Of a stretch of DNA of 64,000 bases, positions 25,580 through 33,561 are shown piece after piece; position 1 is the first letter of the stretch; the number at the start of each line of letters is the position of its first letter. Source of the stretch: Achromobacter spanius. GTDB taxonomy: Bacteria; Pseudomonadota; Gammaproteobacteria; Burkholderiales; Burkholderiaceae_B. The stretch is from the NCBI RefSeq assembly GCF_002812705.1, contig NZ_CP025030.1:4526001-4590000 (forward strand), given 5' to 3'. Made by a program: the position numbers and the translations under genes. A model generated the notes under the pieces. The model was not told the origin of the DNA. It saw only the letters and a program-made list of their open reading frames with translations, and made no database searches.

Positions 25580-28500
25580 ATGTCCAAGACTCTGATCAAT
25601 TTCGTTGTGTTTTTGGCCGGTTTGGCCGTTGTGGGCTGGATCGGCGCGGGCTACGCGGGGTCCAACCCGCTTGCGCTGGCCGTGACGCTGCTGATAGGCG
25701 TCTGTTACCTGGCCGGCGCCTGGGAACTGCTGCGTTATCAGCAAGCCACGTCCAGCCTGGCGCGGTCCACCGCCGCGCTGTCCGAAGCCCCCGCCAGCCT
25801 GGCTTCCTGGCTGGACCAGCTGCACCCCAGCCTGCGCAACGCCGCGCGCCTGCGCGTGGAAGGCGAACGGGTGGGCTTGCCCGGCCCGGCCCTGGCGCCC
25901 TATCTGGTCGGCCTGTTGGTGCTGCTGGGCATGCTGGGCACGTTCCTGGGCATGGTCGTGACGCTGCGCGGCACCGGCATCGCACTGGAAAGCGCGACCG
26001 ACCTGGGCGCCATACGCGCGTCGCTCGCCGCGCCGGTCAAGGGCCTGGGTTTTGCGTTCGGCACGTCGATTGCCGGGGTGGCCGCGTCCGCCATGCTGGG
26101 CCTCTTGGCCGCGCTGTGCCGCCGTGAACGGGTGCAGGCCGCGCAGCTGCTGGACAGCAAGATCGCCACGACCCTGCGCGTGTATTCGCAAAGCTATCAG
26201 CGCGAAGAATCGTTCAAGCTGCTGCAACGCCAGGCCGAAGTCATGCAGCGCCAGGCCGAGGCCATGCCGACGCTGGTTGACCGCCTGCAAGCCATGATGC
26301 AGAACATGGAGCAGCAGACGCGCTCCATCAATGACCGCCAATTGGCCAGCCAGGACGCCTTTCAGGGCAAGGCCGAGGCGGCCTACGCGCGCCTGGCGTC
26401 GGTGATGGAACAGTCCATGAAGGAAGGCGTGGCCGAAAGCGCGCGTTCCGCCGGGGTGGCCTTGCAGCCGGTCGTGCAGGCCACGATGGAAAGCCTGTCG
26501 CGCGAAACCGCCAGCCTGCAAGACACGGTGGCGCAAGCCGTGCAGCAACAATTGAGCAGCCTGACCTCGGGCTTCCAGGCGTCCACCGCCAATGTGGCCG
26601 ACATCTGGAACCAGGCGCTGGCCGGCCAGCAACGCGCAAGCGAAACGCTGGCGCAAGACCTGCGCGCCTCGATGGACCGCTTTGCCGAAACCTTCGAACA
26701 ACGCTCGGCCGCGCTGCTGGACGGCGTTTCCGCGCGCCTGGAGGCGTCGTCGGGCAATATGTCGGAAGCCTGGACTTCCGCGCTATCGCGCCAGGAGCGC
26801 GTCAGCGAAAAACTGGCGGGCGACAACCTGCAAGCGCTGACCGCCGCCGCCGCCAGCTTTGAACAGCACTCGGCGTCGCTGCTGCGCACGCTGAACGATT
26901 CGCACGCGCTCTTGCAATCGGACCTGGCCTCGCGCGATCAACAGCGCCTGGCCGCGTGGGCCGAGACCCTGGGCGCCATGGGCGCCACGCTGCGCCAGGA
27001 ATGGGAACAGGCCGGCACGCAAGCCGCCGACCGCCAACAGGCCATCAGCGACACCCTGGCCCAGACCGTGCGCGACATCAACGCCCAGGCCGCCGCGCAA
27101 GCCCGCGTGCTGGAAGCCGTGTCGACCCGCATGGAAGCCGCCGCCAACAGCGTGTCGGACCGCTGGAACAGCGCGCTGAGCCGCCACGAGCAAGTCAGCG
27201 AGAAGCTGGCGCAAGACAATCAACAAGCCTTGACGACGGCCGCTGCAGCGTTCGAGGCGCATTCGGCGTCGCTGCTGCGCACGCTGGACCAATCGCATGC
27301 CGAGCTGCATGCAGCCCTGGCCGCGAAGGACCACGAACGCCTGTCCGCCTGGACCGATACGCTTGCCGCCATGGCCGCCACCTTGGGCCAGGAATGGAAG
27401 GCAGCCGGCGACCAGAGCGTGGCGCGCCAGCAGGAAATCAGCGACGCGCTGGCCCTGACCGCGCAGAACGTCACCGGCCAGACCGAAGCGCAATCCCGTC
27501 TGCTGGAAAGCGTGTCGACGCGCCTGGAAAGCGCGGCCGGCAGCGTGACCCAGGCCTGGACCGAGGCGCAGACGCGCCAGGCGCAGCTTGGCGAGAAGCT
27601 GGCCGCCGACAACCAGCAAGCCCTGAGCACCGCCGCCGCTGCGTTCGAGCAGCACTCGGCGGCGCTGCTGCACACGCTGGACCAATCGCACGCGGACCTG
27701 CAAGCGGCGCTGGCAGCCAAGGACGAAGAACGCCTGTCCGCCTGGACCACCAAACTGGCCGCGATGGCTGACGCGCTGGGCCAGGAATGGGAACTGGCGG
27801 GCGCGCAAGCCGCCACCCGCCAGCAGGAACTGACGCAGGCGCTGGGCCAGGCCACGCAAGAGATCACGGCGCAGACCCAAGCGCAGGCGGGCGTGCTGGA
27901 AAGCGTGTCCACGCGCCTGGAAACCGCCGCCAGCCAGGTCACGCAAGCCTGGACTGACGCGCAGACGCGCCAGGAACAGCTAGGCCAGCAATTGGCCGAG
28001 GCCAATCAGCAGGCGCTGGAGGCGGCCGCGGCCACCTTCGAACAGCACTCGGCCTCGCTCTTGCACACGCTGGACCAGTCGCACGCGGACTTGCAAGCGG
28101 CGCTGGCCGCCAAGGACGAAGAACGCCTGTCGGCCTGGACCGCCAAGCTGGCCGCGCTGGCCGACACGCTGGCGCAAACGGCGGACGGCATCACCGCGCA
28201 AACGCAAGCCCACGCCAGCGAGACCATTGCCGAAATCGGCCGCTTGGTGCAGGCCGCGTCGGAAGCCCCGAAGGCGGCCGCCGACGTCATCGGCGAACTG
28301 CGCCAGAAGCTGTCCGACAGCATGGTGCGCGACAACGACATGCTGCAAGAGCGCAACCGGCTGCTGGAGACGCTGGACACCCTGCTCAATGCCGTCAACC
28401 ACACCGCCGCCGAACAACGCTCGGCGGTGGACGCGCTGCTGGCCTCGTCGGCCGAATTGCTGGAGCGCGTGGGCACGCAGTTCACCGAGCGCGTCGAAGC

Positions 28501-28810
28501 CGAAACCGGCAAGCTGACCGACGTGGCGGCGCACGTCACCACCAGCGCGGTGGAAGTGGCCAGCCTGGGCGAATCGTTCGGCGCGGCGGTGCAGTTGTTC
28601 GGCGAGTCCAACAACACGCTGGTGGCGCACCTGCAACGCATCGAAGCCGCGCTGGACAAGTCCATCGCGCGGGGCGACGAGCAACTGTCCTACTACGTGG
28701 CGCAGGCGCGCGAAGTGGTGGACCTGAGCCTGATGTCGCAAAAGCAGATTATTGAAAACCTGCAACAGTTGGCCGTCCAGCGCGCCGACGCCAGCGCGGA
28801 ACCCGCATGA
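25580..28810 (+). CDS. DUF802 family MotA/ExbB-like channel protein with repeat tail (ZorA-like)
   Basis: 1076 residues. Four N-terminal membrane helices: ~5-25, ~32-52, ~108-128 (GLLVLLGMLGTFLGMVVTLR) and ~155-180 (GLGFAFGTSIAGVAASAMLG). The last two match the MotA/TolQ/ExbB channel signature. A ~890-residue, Ala/Gln-rich alpha-helical cytoplasmic tail follows; it contains a 131-residue repeat. The ending (IARGDEQLSYYVAQAREVVD) is the family-specific DUF802 part. This is the same general plan as ZorA: channel plus long intracellular tail. The start is ATG 25580 with CAGGAC before it; an upstream codon at 25505 lies inside the previous gene. The OmpA partner overlaps its stop (ATGA). Confidence 0.85.
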   Translation: MSKTLINFVVFLAGLAVVGWIGAGYAGSNPLALAVTLLIGVCYLAGAWELLRYQQATSSLARSTAALSEAPASLASWLDQLHPSLRNAARLRVEGERVGLPGPALAPYLVGLLVLLGMLGTFLGMVVTLRGTGIALESATDLGAIRASLAAPVKGLGFAFGTSIAGVAASAMLGLLAALCRRERVQAAQLLDSKIATTLRVYSQSYQREESFKLLQRQAEVMQRQAEAMPTLVDRLQAMMQNMEQQTRSINDRQLASQDAFQGKAEAAYARLASVMEQSMKEGVAESARSAGVALQPVVQATMESLSRETASLQDTVAQAVQQQLSSLTSGFQASTANVADIWNQALAGQQRASETLAQDLRASMDRFAETFEQRSAALLDGVSARLEASSGNMSEAWTSALSRQERVSEKLAGDNLQALTAAAASFEQHSASLLRTLNDSHALLQSDLASRDQQRLAAWAETLGAMGATLRQEWEQAGTQAADRQQAISDTLAQTVRDINAQAAAQARVLEAVSTRMEAAANSVSDRWNSALSRHEQVSEKLAQDNQQALTTAAAAFEAHSASLLRTLDQSHAELHAALAAKDHERLSAWTDTLAAMAATLGQEWKAAGDQSVARQQEISDALALTAQNVTGQTEAQSRLLESVSTRLESAAGSVTQAWTEAQTRQAQLGEKLAADNQQALSTAAAAFEQHSAALLHTLDQSHADLQAALAAKDEERLSAWTTKLAAMADALGQEWELAGAQAATRQQELTQALGQATQEITAQTQAQAGVLESVSTRLETAASQVTQAWTDAQTRQEQLGQQLAEANQQALEAAAATFEQHSASLLHTLDQSHADLQAALAAKDEERLSAWTAKLAALADTLAQTADGITAQTQAHASETIAEIGRLVQAASEAPKAAADVIGELRQKLSDSMVRDNDMLQERNRLLETLDTLLNAVNHTAAEQRSAVDALLASSAELLERVGTQFTERVEAETGKLTDVAAHVTTSAVEVASLGESFGAAVQLFGESNNTLVAHLQRIEAALDKSIARGDEQLSYYVAQAREVVDLSLMSQKQIIENLQQLAVQRADASAEPA
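26861..28220 (+). repeat. 393-bp (131-residue) in-phase repeats in the DUF802 gene
   Basis: Repeat starts fall at 26861, 27254, 27647 and 28040, each exactly 393 bases apart. All begin with Glu-(Gln/Ala)-His-Ser-(Ala)-Ser/Ala-Leu-Leu and contain SHADLQAALAAKDEERLSAW-like sequence. The fourth is incomplete. Half-copies also precede the first (WNQALAGQQRASETLA region, ~26600). The nucleotide similarity is strong enough for recombination between copies. Confidence 0.9.
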
Positions 28811-29457
28811 GCGACGACATCGACGGCGGCATCGAGACTTCCGCCCCCGCCTGGGCCGTCTTCGGCGACCTGATGTCGGTGCTGCTGGGCGCCTTCGTGC
28901 TGATCCTGGTCAGCGTGATCGGCATGCAGTTGCAGTTGTCGACGCAGTTGGAAGAAGAGGTCAAGCAGCGCCAGGAAGAAACCCAGCGCCGCGAAACGCT
29001 GGAACAGGCGCTGGCGGGCCCGCTGGCGGCGGGCCGCGTGACCCTGGTCAATGGCCGCATCGGCATCAGCGGCAGCGTGCTGTTCGCGCTGAACTCCGAC
29101 CAGTTGCAGCCCGAAGGCCGCGAGATCCTGAAATCGCTGATCGAACCGCTGTCCGCGTACCTGAAGACGCACAACGAAATTCTGATGGTCAGCGGCTATA
29201 CCGACGACCAGCAGGTACGTGAAGGCAACCGCCGCTTTGCGGACAACTGGGATTTATCGGCGCAGCGCGCCCTGACCGTCACGCGCGCCTTGATCGACGA
29301 AGGCGTGCCGTCGTCCACCGTGTTCGCGGCGGCGTTCGGGTCGGAGCAGCCCGTGGCGTCCAACGCCGACGAGGAAGGCCGCGCCAAGAATCGCCGGGTG
29401 GAAATCACGCCCATCCCCAAGCAATCCGATGCCCCAGGGAAGCCGCGTGAGCAGTGA
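28807..29457 (+). CDS. MotB/ZorB-like OmpA family protein
   Basis: 216 residues. One membrane helix at ~18-42 (VFGDLMSVLLGAFVLILVSV) carries D21, the expected ion-binding Asp of MotB/ZorB. A short coiled coil (LEEEVKQRQEETQRRETLEQ) leads to an OmpA domain from ~90 (GSVLFALNSDQLQPEGREIL, VSGYTDDQQVR, KNRRVEITPI). The start overlaps the DUF802 stop by four bases. It should anchor the channel complex to the peptidoglycan. Confidence 0.88.
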   Translation: MSDDIDGGIETSAPAWAVFGDLMSVLLGAFVLILVSVIGMQLQLSTQLEEEVKQRQEETQRRETLEQALAGPLAAGRVTLVNGRIGISGSVLFALNSDQLQPEGREILKSLIEPLSAYLKTHNEILMVSGYTDDQQVREGNRRFADNWDLSAQRALTVTRALIDEGVPSSTVFAAAFGSEQPVASNADEEGRAKNRRVEITPIPKQSDAPGKPREQ

Positions 29458-30166
29458 CGGCGGCATTCTCGGCACGCTGGACGCGCAGGCCATGTTGGAC
29501 GCCTGGCGCGAGGGTGGCGTCGACCGGGTAGACCCGGTGCGCTTTCGCTTCTTGCAAGCCATGGCGCGGCGATCCGCCGTGCTGGATGGCCTGGCGCGGC
29601 AGTTGCTGGACGAAAGATTGGCGGGGCATCTGAATGCCTATGCGCAGTTGCTGGATGCCGATGCGGATGCCGATGCGGATGCCGGACCAGATGCCGAGCT
29701 GGCTGCCGAACCCAGCGCCGAGCGAAACGCGCCACCGCCAGCGGAGCCCGCCAACGACGCGCCCAGCGCGCTGGCCGGCTTGTTGGCTTATCTGGCGGAC
29801 CCAAGCCTGAGCACGCCGGATGGCGAGCCTGACTGGAACCGCGACGCGCTCGGCCTACGCGACGCTTACCCCGACGTGCAAATGCTGGAGTACTTTCGCG
29901 CCGTCTGGTCGCGCGTCAGCGCCGACCGGCAGGTGCGCCAGTCGCAGCAGCAGGTACACAAGAACGCCGGCCCGCTCAATTCCAACCAGTTGGTGCACCG
30001 CGCGCTGTCCTTGATGCGCGAGCTGTCGCCCGGTTACCTGCAACAGTTCCTGTCGTACACGGACGCGCTGATGTGGATGGAGCAGATCCACGCGGCCACC
30101 GCCCCCGCCCCCAAAGACGCCGCGCGAGGCGCCGCCAAGAAATCGTCGCGGGCGAAGGCGCGGTAA
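29429..30166 (+). CDS. DUF2894 family protein
   Basis: 245 residues, cytoplasmic. The N-terminus (MLDAWREGGVDRVDPVRFRF) and C-terminus (LNSNQLVHRALSLMRELSPGYL) are conserved in DUF2894; between them is an acidic linker. A 12-bp repeat gives the Asp-Ala run near residues 76-85. The start may be ATG 29429 or GTG 29447, both inside the end of the OmpA gene. It ends the four-gene unit. Function unknown. Confidence 0.82.
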   Translation: MPQGSRVSSDGGILGTLDAQAMLDAWREGGVDRVDPVRFRFLQAMARRSAVLDGLARQLLDERLAGHLNAYAQLLDADADADADAGPDAELAAEPSAERNAPPPAEPANDAPSALAGLLAYLADPSLSTPDGEPDWNRDALGLRDAYPDVQMLEYFRAVWSRVSADRQVRQSQQQVHKNAGPLNSNQLVHRALSLMRELSPGYLQQFLSYTDALMWMEQIHAATAPAPKDAARGAAKKSSRAKAR

Positions 30167-30377
30167 GCGTACCCAGGCGTTCCCCGGCGTTTCCCGGCGT
30201 ACCTATAAGCCTACCCACGCGCCCCACAGGCAGCCCCGCGATCCGGGCAACCGCGCGTGCTGCCTATAATTGCCAAAGCCAGCGCCTCGAACCCAGCGCA
30301 GAAAGTCAGTATCCCAAGTCCGTACCCCAAGCCCGTCGCCCCGCCCCCTCGTCCCAACTTCCGCTTTGACGGCAGCC

Positions 30378-32303
30378 ATGCCGTGCCTCATGTCCACCTT
30401 GCCTCTACGCGTGCTGTCCATCATCCCTCCGATGACGCAGCTGAATACGCCCTACCCCTCCACCGCCTACCTGACTGGTTTCCTGCGTTCGCGCGACGTG
30501 AACGCGGTGCAGGAAGACCTGGCGCTTGCGCTGGTGTTGCGCCTGTTGTCGGCGGAGGGCTTGCGCGCCGTGGCGGAGCAGGTCAACGCGCTGCCGCTTG
30601 ACAAGCACACGCCCGCCATCCAGGCGTTCGTGGCGATGCAGCCGCGCTACCTGGCCACCATCGGGCCAACGATCGCATTCTTGCAAGGGCGCGATTCCAC
30701 GCTGGCCCACCGCATCGTGGGCCGCCACTTCCTGCCCGAAGGCCCGCGTTTCAGCACGCTGGACGTCTACATGGACGAAGACGGCGGCGACCCGCTGGGT
30801 TGGGCGTTCGGCGCGTTGGGGCTGCAAGACCGCGCCAAGCACCTGGCCACCCTCTACCTGAACGACCTGGCCGACGTGCTGCGCGACGCCGTGGACGATC
30901 GCTTTGAATTCGTGCGCTATGCCGAATCGCTGGCAGGCAGCCAGCCCACGTTCGACCCCTTGGCCAACGCCCTGACCAGTGCGCCCACGCTGGTGGACGA
31001 CACATTGCGCGACCTGACGACCGAAGCCCTGACGCGCCACGCGCCGACGATGGTGCTGTTGTCGGTGCCGTTTCCCGGCGCGGTGTACGCGGCGTTTCGG
31101 ATCGCGCAGACCATCAAGGCGCAAGACCCCGGCATCGTCACCGTGCTGGGCGGCGGCTTCGTCAATACCGAACTGCGCGAACTGAAAGACCCGCGCGTGT
31201 TCGACTACTTTGACTACGTCTGCCTGGATGCCGGCGAACGCCCGCTACTGGCCTTGCTGGAACACGTGCAGGGCAAGCGCTCGCGCCAGCGCCTGGTGCG
31301 CACGTTTGTGCGCAACCAGGACAGCAACGCTGTGCAGTACGTGAACCTGGTGGAACCCGACGTGGCCTTCGCGGAAGTGGGCACGCCCACCTGGGACGGC
31401 CTGCCGCTGGACCGCTACCTGTCGCTGCTGGACATGCTGAACCCCATGCACCGCCTCTGGAGCGACGGACGCTGGAACAAGCTGACCGTGGCGCACGGCT
31501 GCTACTGGAAAAAATGCAGCTTCTGCGACGTCAGCCTGGACTATATCGGCCGCTATGAAGGCGCGTCGGCGTCCGTACTGGCCGACCGTATCGAAGCCAT
31601 CGTGCGCGAAACTGGGCAGACCGGCTTCCACTTTGTGGACGAAGCCGCGCCGCCCAAGTCGCTCAAGGCGCTGGCCACGGAGCTTATCGAACGCAACGCA
31701 GGCATTTCGTGGTGGGGCAACATCCGCTTCGAAAAAACCTTCAGCCCCAAATTGTGCGAACTACTGGCCGACAGCGGCTGCATCGCCGTATCAGGCGGCT
31801 TGGAAGTCGCGTCCGACCGCTTGCTGAACCTGATGAAGAAAGGCGTGTCGGTCGATCAGGTGGCCCGCGTCACGCGCGCGTTTTCAGACGCCGGCATCCT
31901 GGTGCATGCGTATCTGATGTACGGCTTTCCGACGCAGACGGTGCAAGACACCGTGGACGCGCTGGAATACGTGCGCCAACTGTTTGCCAACGACTGCATC
32001 CAAAGCGGGTTCTTCCATCGCTTTGCCTGTACGGTGCATTCGCCGGTGGGCAAGAACCCCGAGGAATACGGGGTGACGCTGCAACCGCTGCCGCCCGTCA
32101 CCTTCGCCAAGAACGACATCGGTTTTCATGACCCCACGGGCGTGGACCACGATGCGCTGGGCCGCGCACTGAAAAAAGCCATCTACAACTACATGCACGG
32201 CATTGGCCTGGACGAAGACGTGCGGACCTGGTTTCCGTTCAAGGTGCCGAAAACCACCGTGTCGAAAAACCGGATTGCGCGGGCGCTCAGCCAGCAGGGC
32301 TAA
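30378..32303 (+). CDS. B12-binding-type radical SAM protein
   Basis: 641 residues. A B12-binding-like region (~residues 230-330, LLSVPFPGAVYAAFRIAQTI; VTVLGGGFVNTELREL) precedes a radical SAM barrel. The cluster motif reads CYWKKCSFC, i.e. Cys-x4-Cys-x2-Cys instead of the usual x3-x2; the first Cys is residue 375. The SAM barrel continues with FHFVDEAAPPKSLKALA, SGGLEVASDRLLNLMKKGVS and HAYLMYGFPTQTVQDTVDAL. The start may be ATG 30378 or ATG 30390. No biosynthetic partner gene is adjacent. Reaction unknown: methyl transfer, ring rearrangement or peptide modification are all possible. Confidence 0.85.
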   Translation: MPCLMSTLPLRVLSIIPPMTQLNTPYPSTAYLTGFLRSRDVNAVQEDLALALVLRLLSAEGLRAVAEQVNALPLDKHTPAIQAFVAMQPRYLATIGPTIAFLQGRDSTLAHRIVGRHFLPEGPRFSTLDVYMDEDGGDPLGWAFGALGLQDRAKHLATLYLNDLADVLRDAVDDRFEFVRYAESLAGSQPTFDPLANALTSAPTLVDDTLRDLTTEALTRHAPTMVLLSVPFPGAVYAAFRIAQTIKAQDPGIVTVLGGGFVNTELRELKDPRVFDYFDYVCLDAGERPLLALLEHVQGKRSRQRLVRTFVRNQDSNAVQYVNLVEPDVAFAEVGTPTWDGLPLDRYLSLLDMLNPMHRLWSDGRWNKLTVAHGCYWKKCSFCDVSLDYIGRYEGASASVLADRIEAIVRETGQTGFHFVDEAAPPKSLKALATELIERNAGISWWGNIRFEKTFSPKLCELLADSGCIAVSGGLEVASDRLLNLMKKGVSVDQVARVTRAFSDAGILVHAYLMYGFPTQTVQDTVDALEYVRQLFANDCIQSGFFHRFACTVHSPVGKNPEEYGVTLQPLPPVTFAKNDIGFHDPTGVDHDALGRALKKAIYNYMHGIGLDEDVRTWFPFKVPKTTVSKNRIARALSQQG

Positions 32304-32304
32304 G

Positions 32305-32336
32305 GCGGGGGCCACCTCGATTTGCGCGAGGCCCCC
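32305..32336 (+). terminator. GC-rich hairpin after the radical SAM gene
   Basis: GGGGGC (32307-32312) pairs with GCCCCC (32331-32336), with an inner CTCG/CGAG pair, starting just past the stop codon. No T-run. Confidence 0.35.
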
Positions 32337-32353
32337 ACCGCGCTGTACCATAC

Positions 32354-32380
32354 GATCCATATACAAACCATATATGGATC
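32354..32380. promoter_or_regulatory. Candidate operator of the ParD-like/MetAP unit
   Basis: GATCCATAT (32354-32362), nine bases, ATATGGATC (32372-32380) is a perfect 9-bp dyad ending 7 bases before the ATG at 32388. It is AT-rich in a GC-rich genome and sits where a self-repressing antitoxin would bind. Confidence 0.55.
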
Positions 32381-32387
32381 ATTCTTT

Positions 32388-32630
32388 ATGGGCCTCGTCA
32401 AAATCTCTGAGCAGATGCATGAGAATCTGCGCGTCGCCAGCGGCGCCCTCAGCCGCTCGATCAATTCCCAAGCCGAACACTGGATGCGCATCGGCATGCT
32501 GTCCGAGCTCTATCCCGAACTGCGCCACGCGGACATCTGCCAGTTGCTGATCCGCATTGAACAGGGCGAAGGCTTCACCATTGCCTCCCTGTCCCGGCGG
32601 CTGCCGGACGCGGCCCAGGAGGTCGCGTAA
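32388..32630 (+). CDS. ParD-like antitoxin (DUF3423 family)
   Basis: 80 residues. The N-terminal part, GLVKISEQMHENLRVASGAL, is a ribbon-helix-helix of the ParD-like group (PF11903), with SRSINSQAEHWMRIGMLSEL after it. The start is ATG 32388 (MGLVKISE), because upstream sequence is promoter DNA. The stop TAA directly abuts the ATG of the methionine aminopeptidase gene, so they form a two-gene operon. The pairing is unusual for a known toxin; see findings. Confidence 0.82.
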   Translation: MGLVKISEQMHENLRVASGALSRSINSQAEHWMRIGMLSELYPELRHADICQLLIRIEQGEGFTIASLSRRLPDAAQEVA

Positions 32631-33422
32631 ATGGCACGCAAGGTATCCATCAAGTCCGCCGCTGATATCGACATGGCCCGCAAGGCCGGCGCCATGGCGG
32701 CCGAAGTGCTGCACATGATCGGCGAACACGTGCGCCCCGGCGTTACCACCGACGAGCTTGACCGCATCTGCAACCAGTACATCGTCAACGTGCTGAAAGC
32801 CATTCCGGCCAACGTTGGGTATCACGGCTTTCCCAAGACCATCTGCGCGTCGGTCAACCATGTGATCTGCCACGGCATTCCGTCAGCCAAGGTGCTGAAA
32901 AACGGCGACATCCTGAACATCGACGTGGCCGTCATCAAGGACGGCTGGTTTGGCGACACCAGCCGCATGTACTACGTGGGCCAACCCAGCCCGTTGGCGC
33001 GCCGCCTGGTCAACATCACCTATGAAGCCACGCGCGCCGGCATCATGGCCGTGAAGCCCGGCGCCACGCTGGGCGACATCGGCCACGCCATCCAGACCGT
33101 GGCGCACCGCGAACACTTTTCCATCGTGCGCGAATACTGCGGCCACGGCATCGGCCAGATCTACCACGACGAACCGCAGGTGCTGCACTACGGCCGGCCC
33201 GGTGAAGGGCTGGTGTTGCAGCCCGGCATGATGTTCACCATCGAACCCATGATCAACGCGGGCAAGCCGGCCACCAAGCAGTTGCCCGACGGCTGGACCG
33301 TGGTCACCAAAGACCGTTCGCTGTCGGCGCAATGGGAACACATGGTGGTGGTGACCGACACCGGCTACGAGGTGCTGACGCCCTGGCCGGACGGCTACGG
33401 CGACTACCCGCCGATTCCCTGA
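32631..33422 (+). CDS. map: Type I methionine aminopeptidase
   Basis: 263 residues. All metal ligands of the pita-bread fold are present: D98 (ILNIDVAV), D109 (FGDTSRMYY), H172 (YCGHGIGQIYH), E205 (FTIEPMI), E236 (AQWEHMVVV). Catalytic H81 (VICHGIP) and H179 are kept. The enzyme removes the initiator Met from new proteins. Because the genome must also have a housekeeping copy outside this window (not seen here), this one may be a paralogue tied to the ParD-like protein. Confidence 0.9.
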   Translation: MARKVSIKSAADIDMARKAGAMAAEVLHMIGEHVRPGVTTDELDRICNQYIVNVLKAIPANVGYHGFPKTICASVNHVICHGIPSAKVLKNGDILNIDVAVIKDGWFGDTSRMYYVGQPSPLARRLVNITYEATRAGIMAVKPGATLGDIGHAIQTVAHREHFSIVREYCGHGIGQIYHDEPQVLHYGRPGEGLVLQPGMMFTIEPMINAGKPATKQLPDGWTVVTKDRSLSAQWEHMVVVTDTGYEVLTPWPDGYGDYPPIP

Positions 33423-33425
33423 CGC

Positions 33426-33471
33426 GCCTTTCCTGAACCCAGCCTTTCTGAACCCCGCCTTTCCTGACCGC
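33426..33471. repeat. Three 15-16-bp tandem units after map
   Basis: GCCTTTCCTGAACCCA, GCCTTTCTGAACCCC and GCCTTTCCTGACCGC run from four bases past the stop codon of map. Another post-stop duplication. Confidence 0.8.
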
Positions 33472-33506
33472 ACCGGTCCATGGCAAGGACCGGAGTGCAA
33501 GCTGCC

Positions 33507-33532
33507 AAGGGCACGATCATGATCGTGCCCTT
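33507..33532 (+). terminator. Rho-independent terminator after map
   Basis: A perfect 26-bp palindrome (AAGGGCACGATC and its complement around AT/AT) is followed by GCCGTTTT. Position downstream of map fits a terminator. Confidence 0.6.
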
Positions 33533-33561
33533 GCCGTTTTCGGCGCAGCATCTGTTCCCCC

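Noticed and set aside
25340..26701. 453-residue minus-strand frame opposite the DUF802 operon
   Set aside because: It spans the ends of two real genes, is Gln/His/Arg-rich and has no family features. Other long frames opposite the repeats (26783-27946, 27980-28765) are rejected for the same reason.
26861..28220. CRISPR-like regular repeats
   Set aside because: The 393-bp period lies inside one coding frame and the sequence between repeat starts is repeated too, so there are no spacers.
24850..30166. Canonical Zorya defence system
   Set aside because: ZorC, ZorD and ZorE homologues are not present and the neighbours are different, so only a motor resemblance is claimed.
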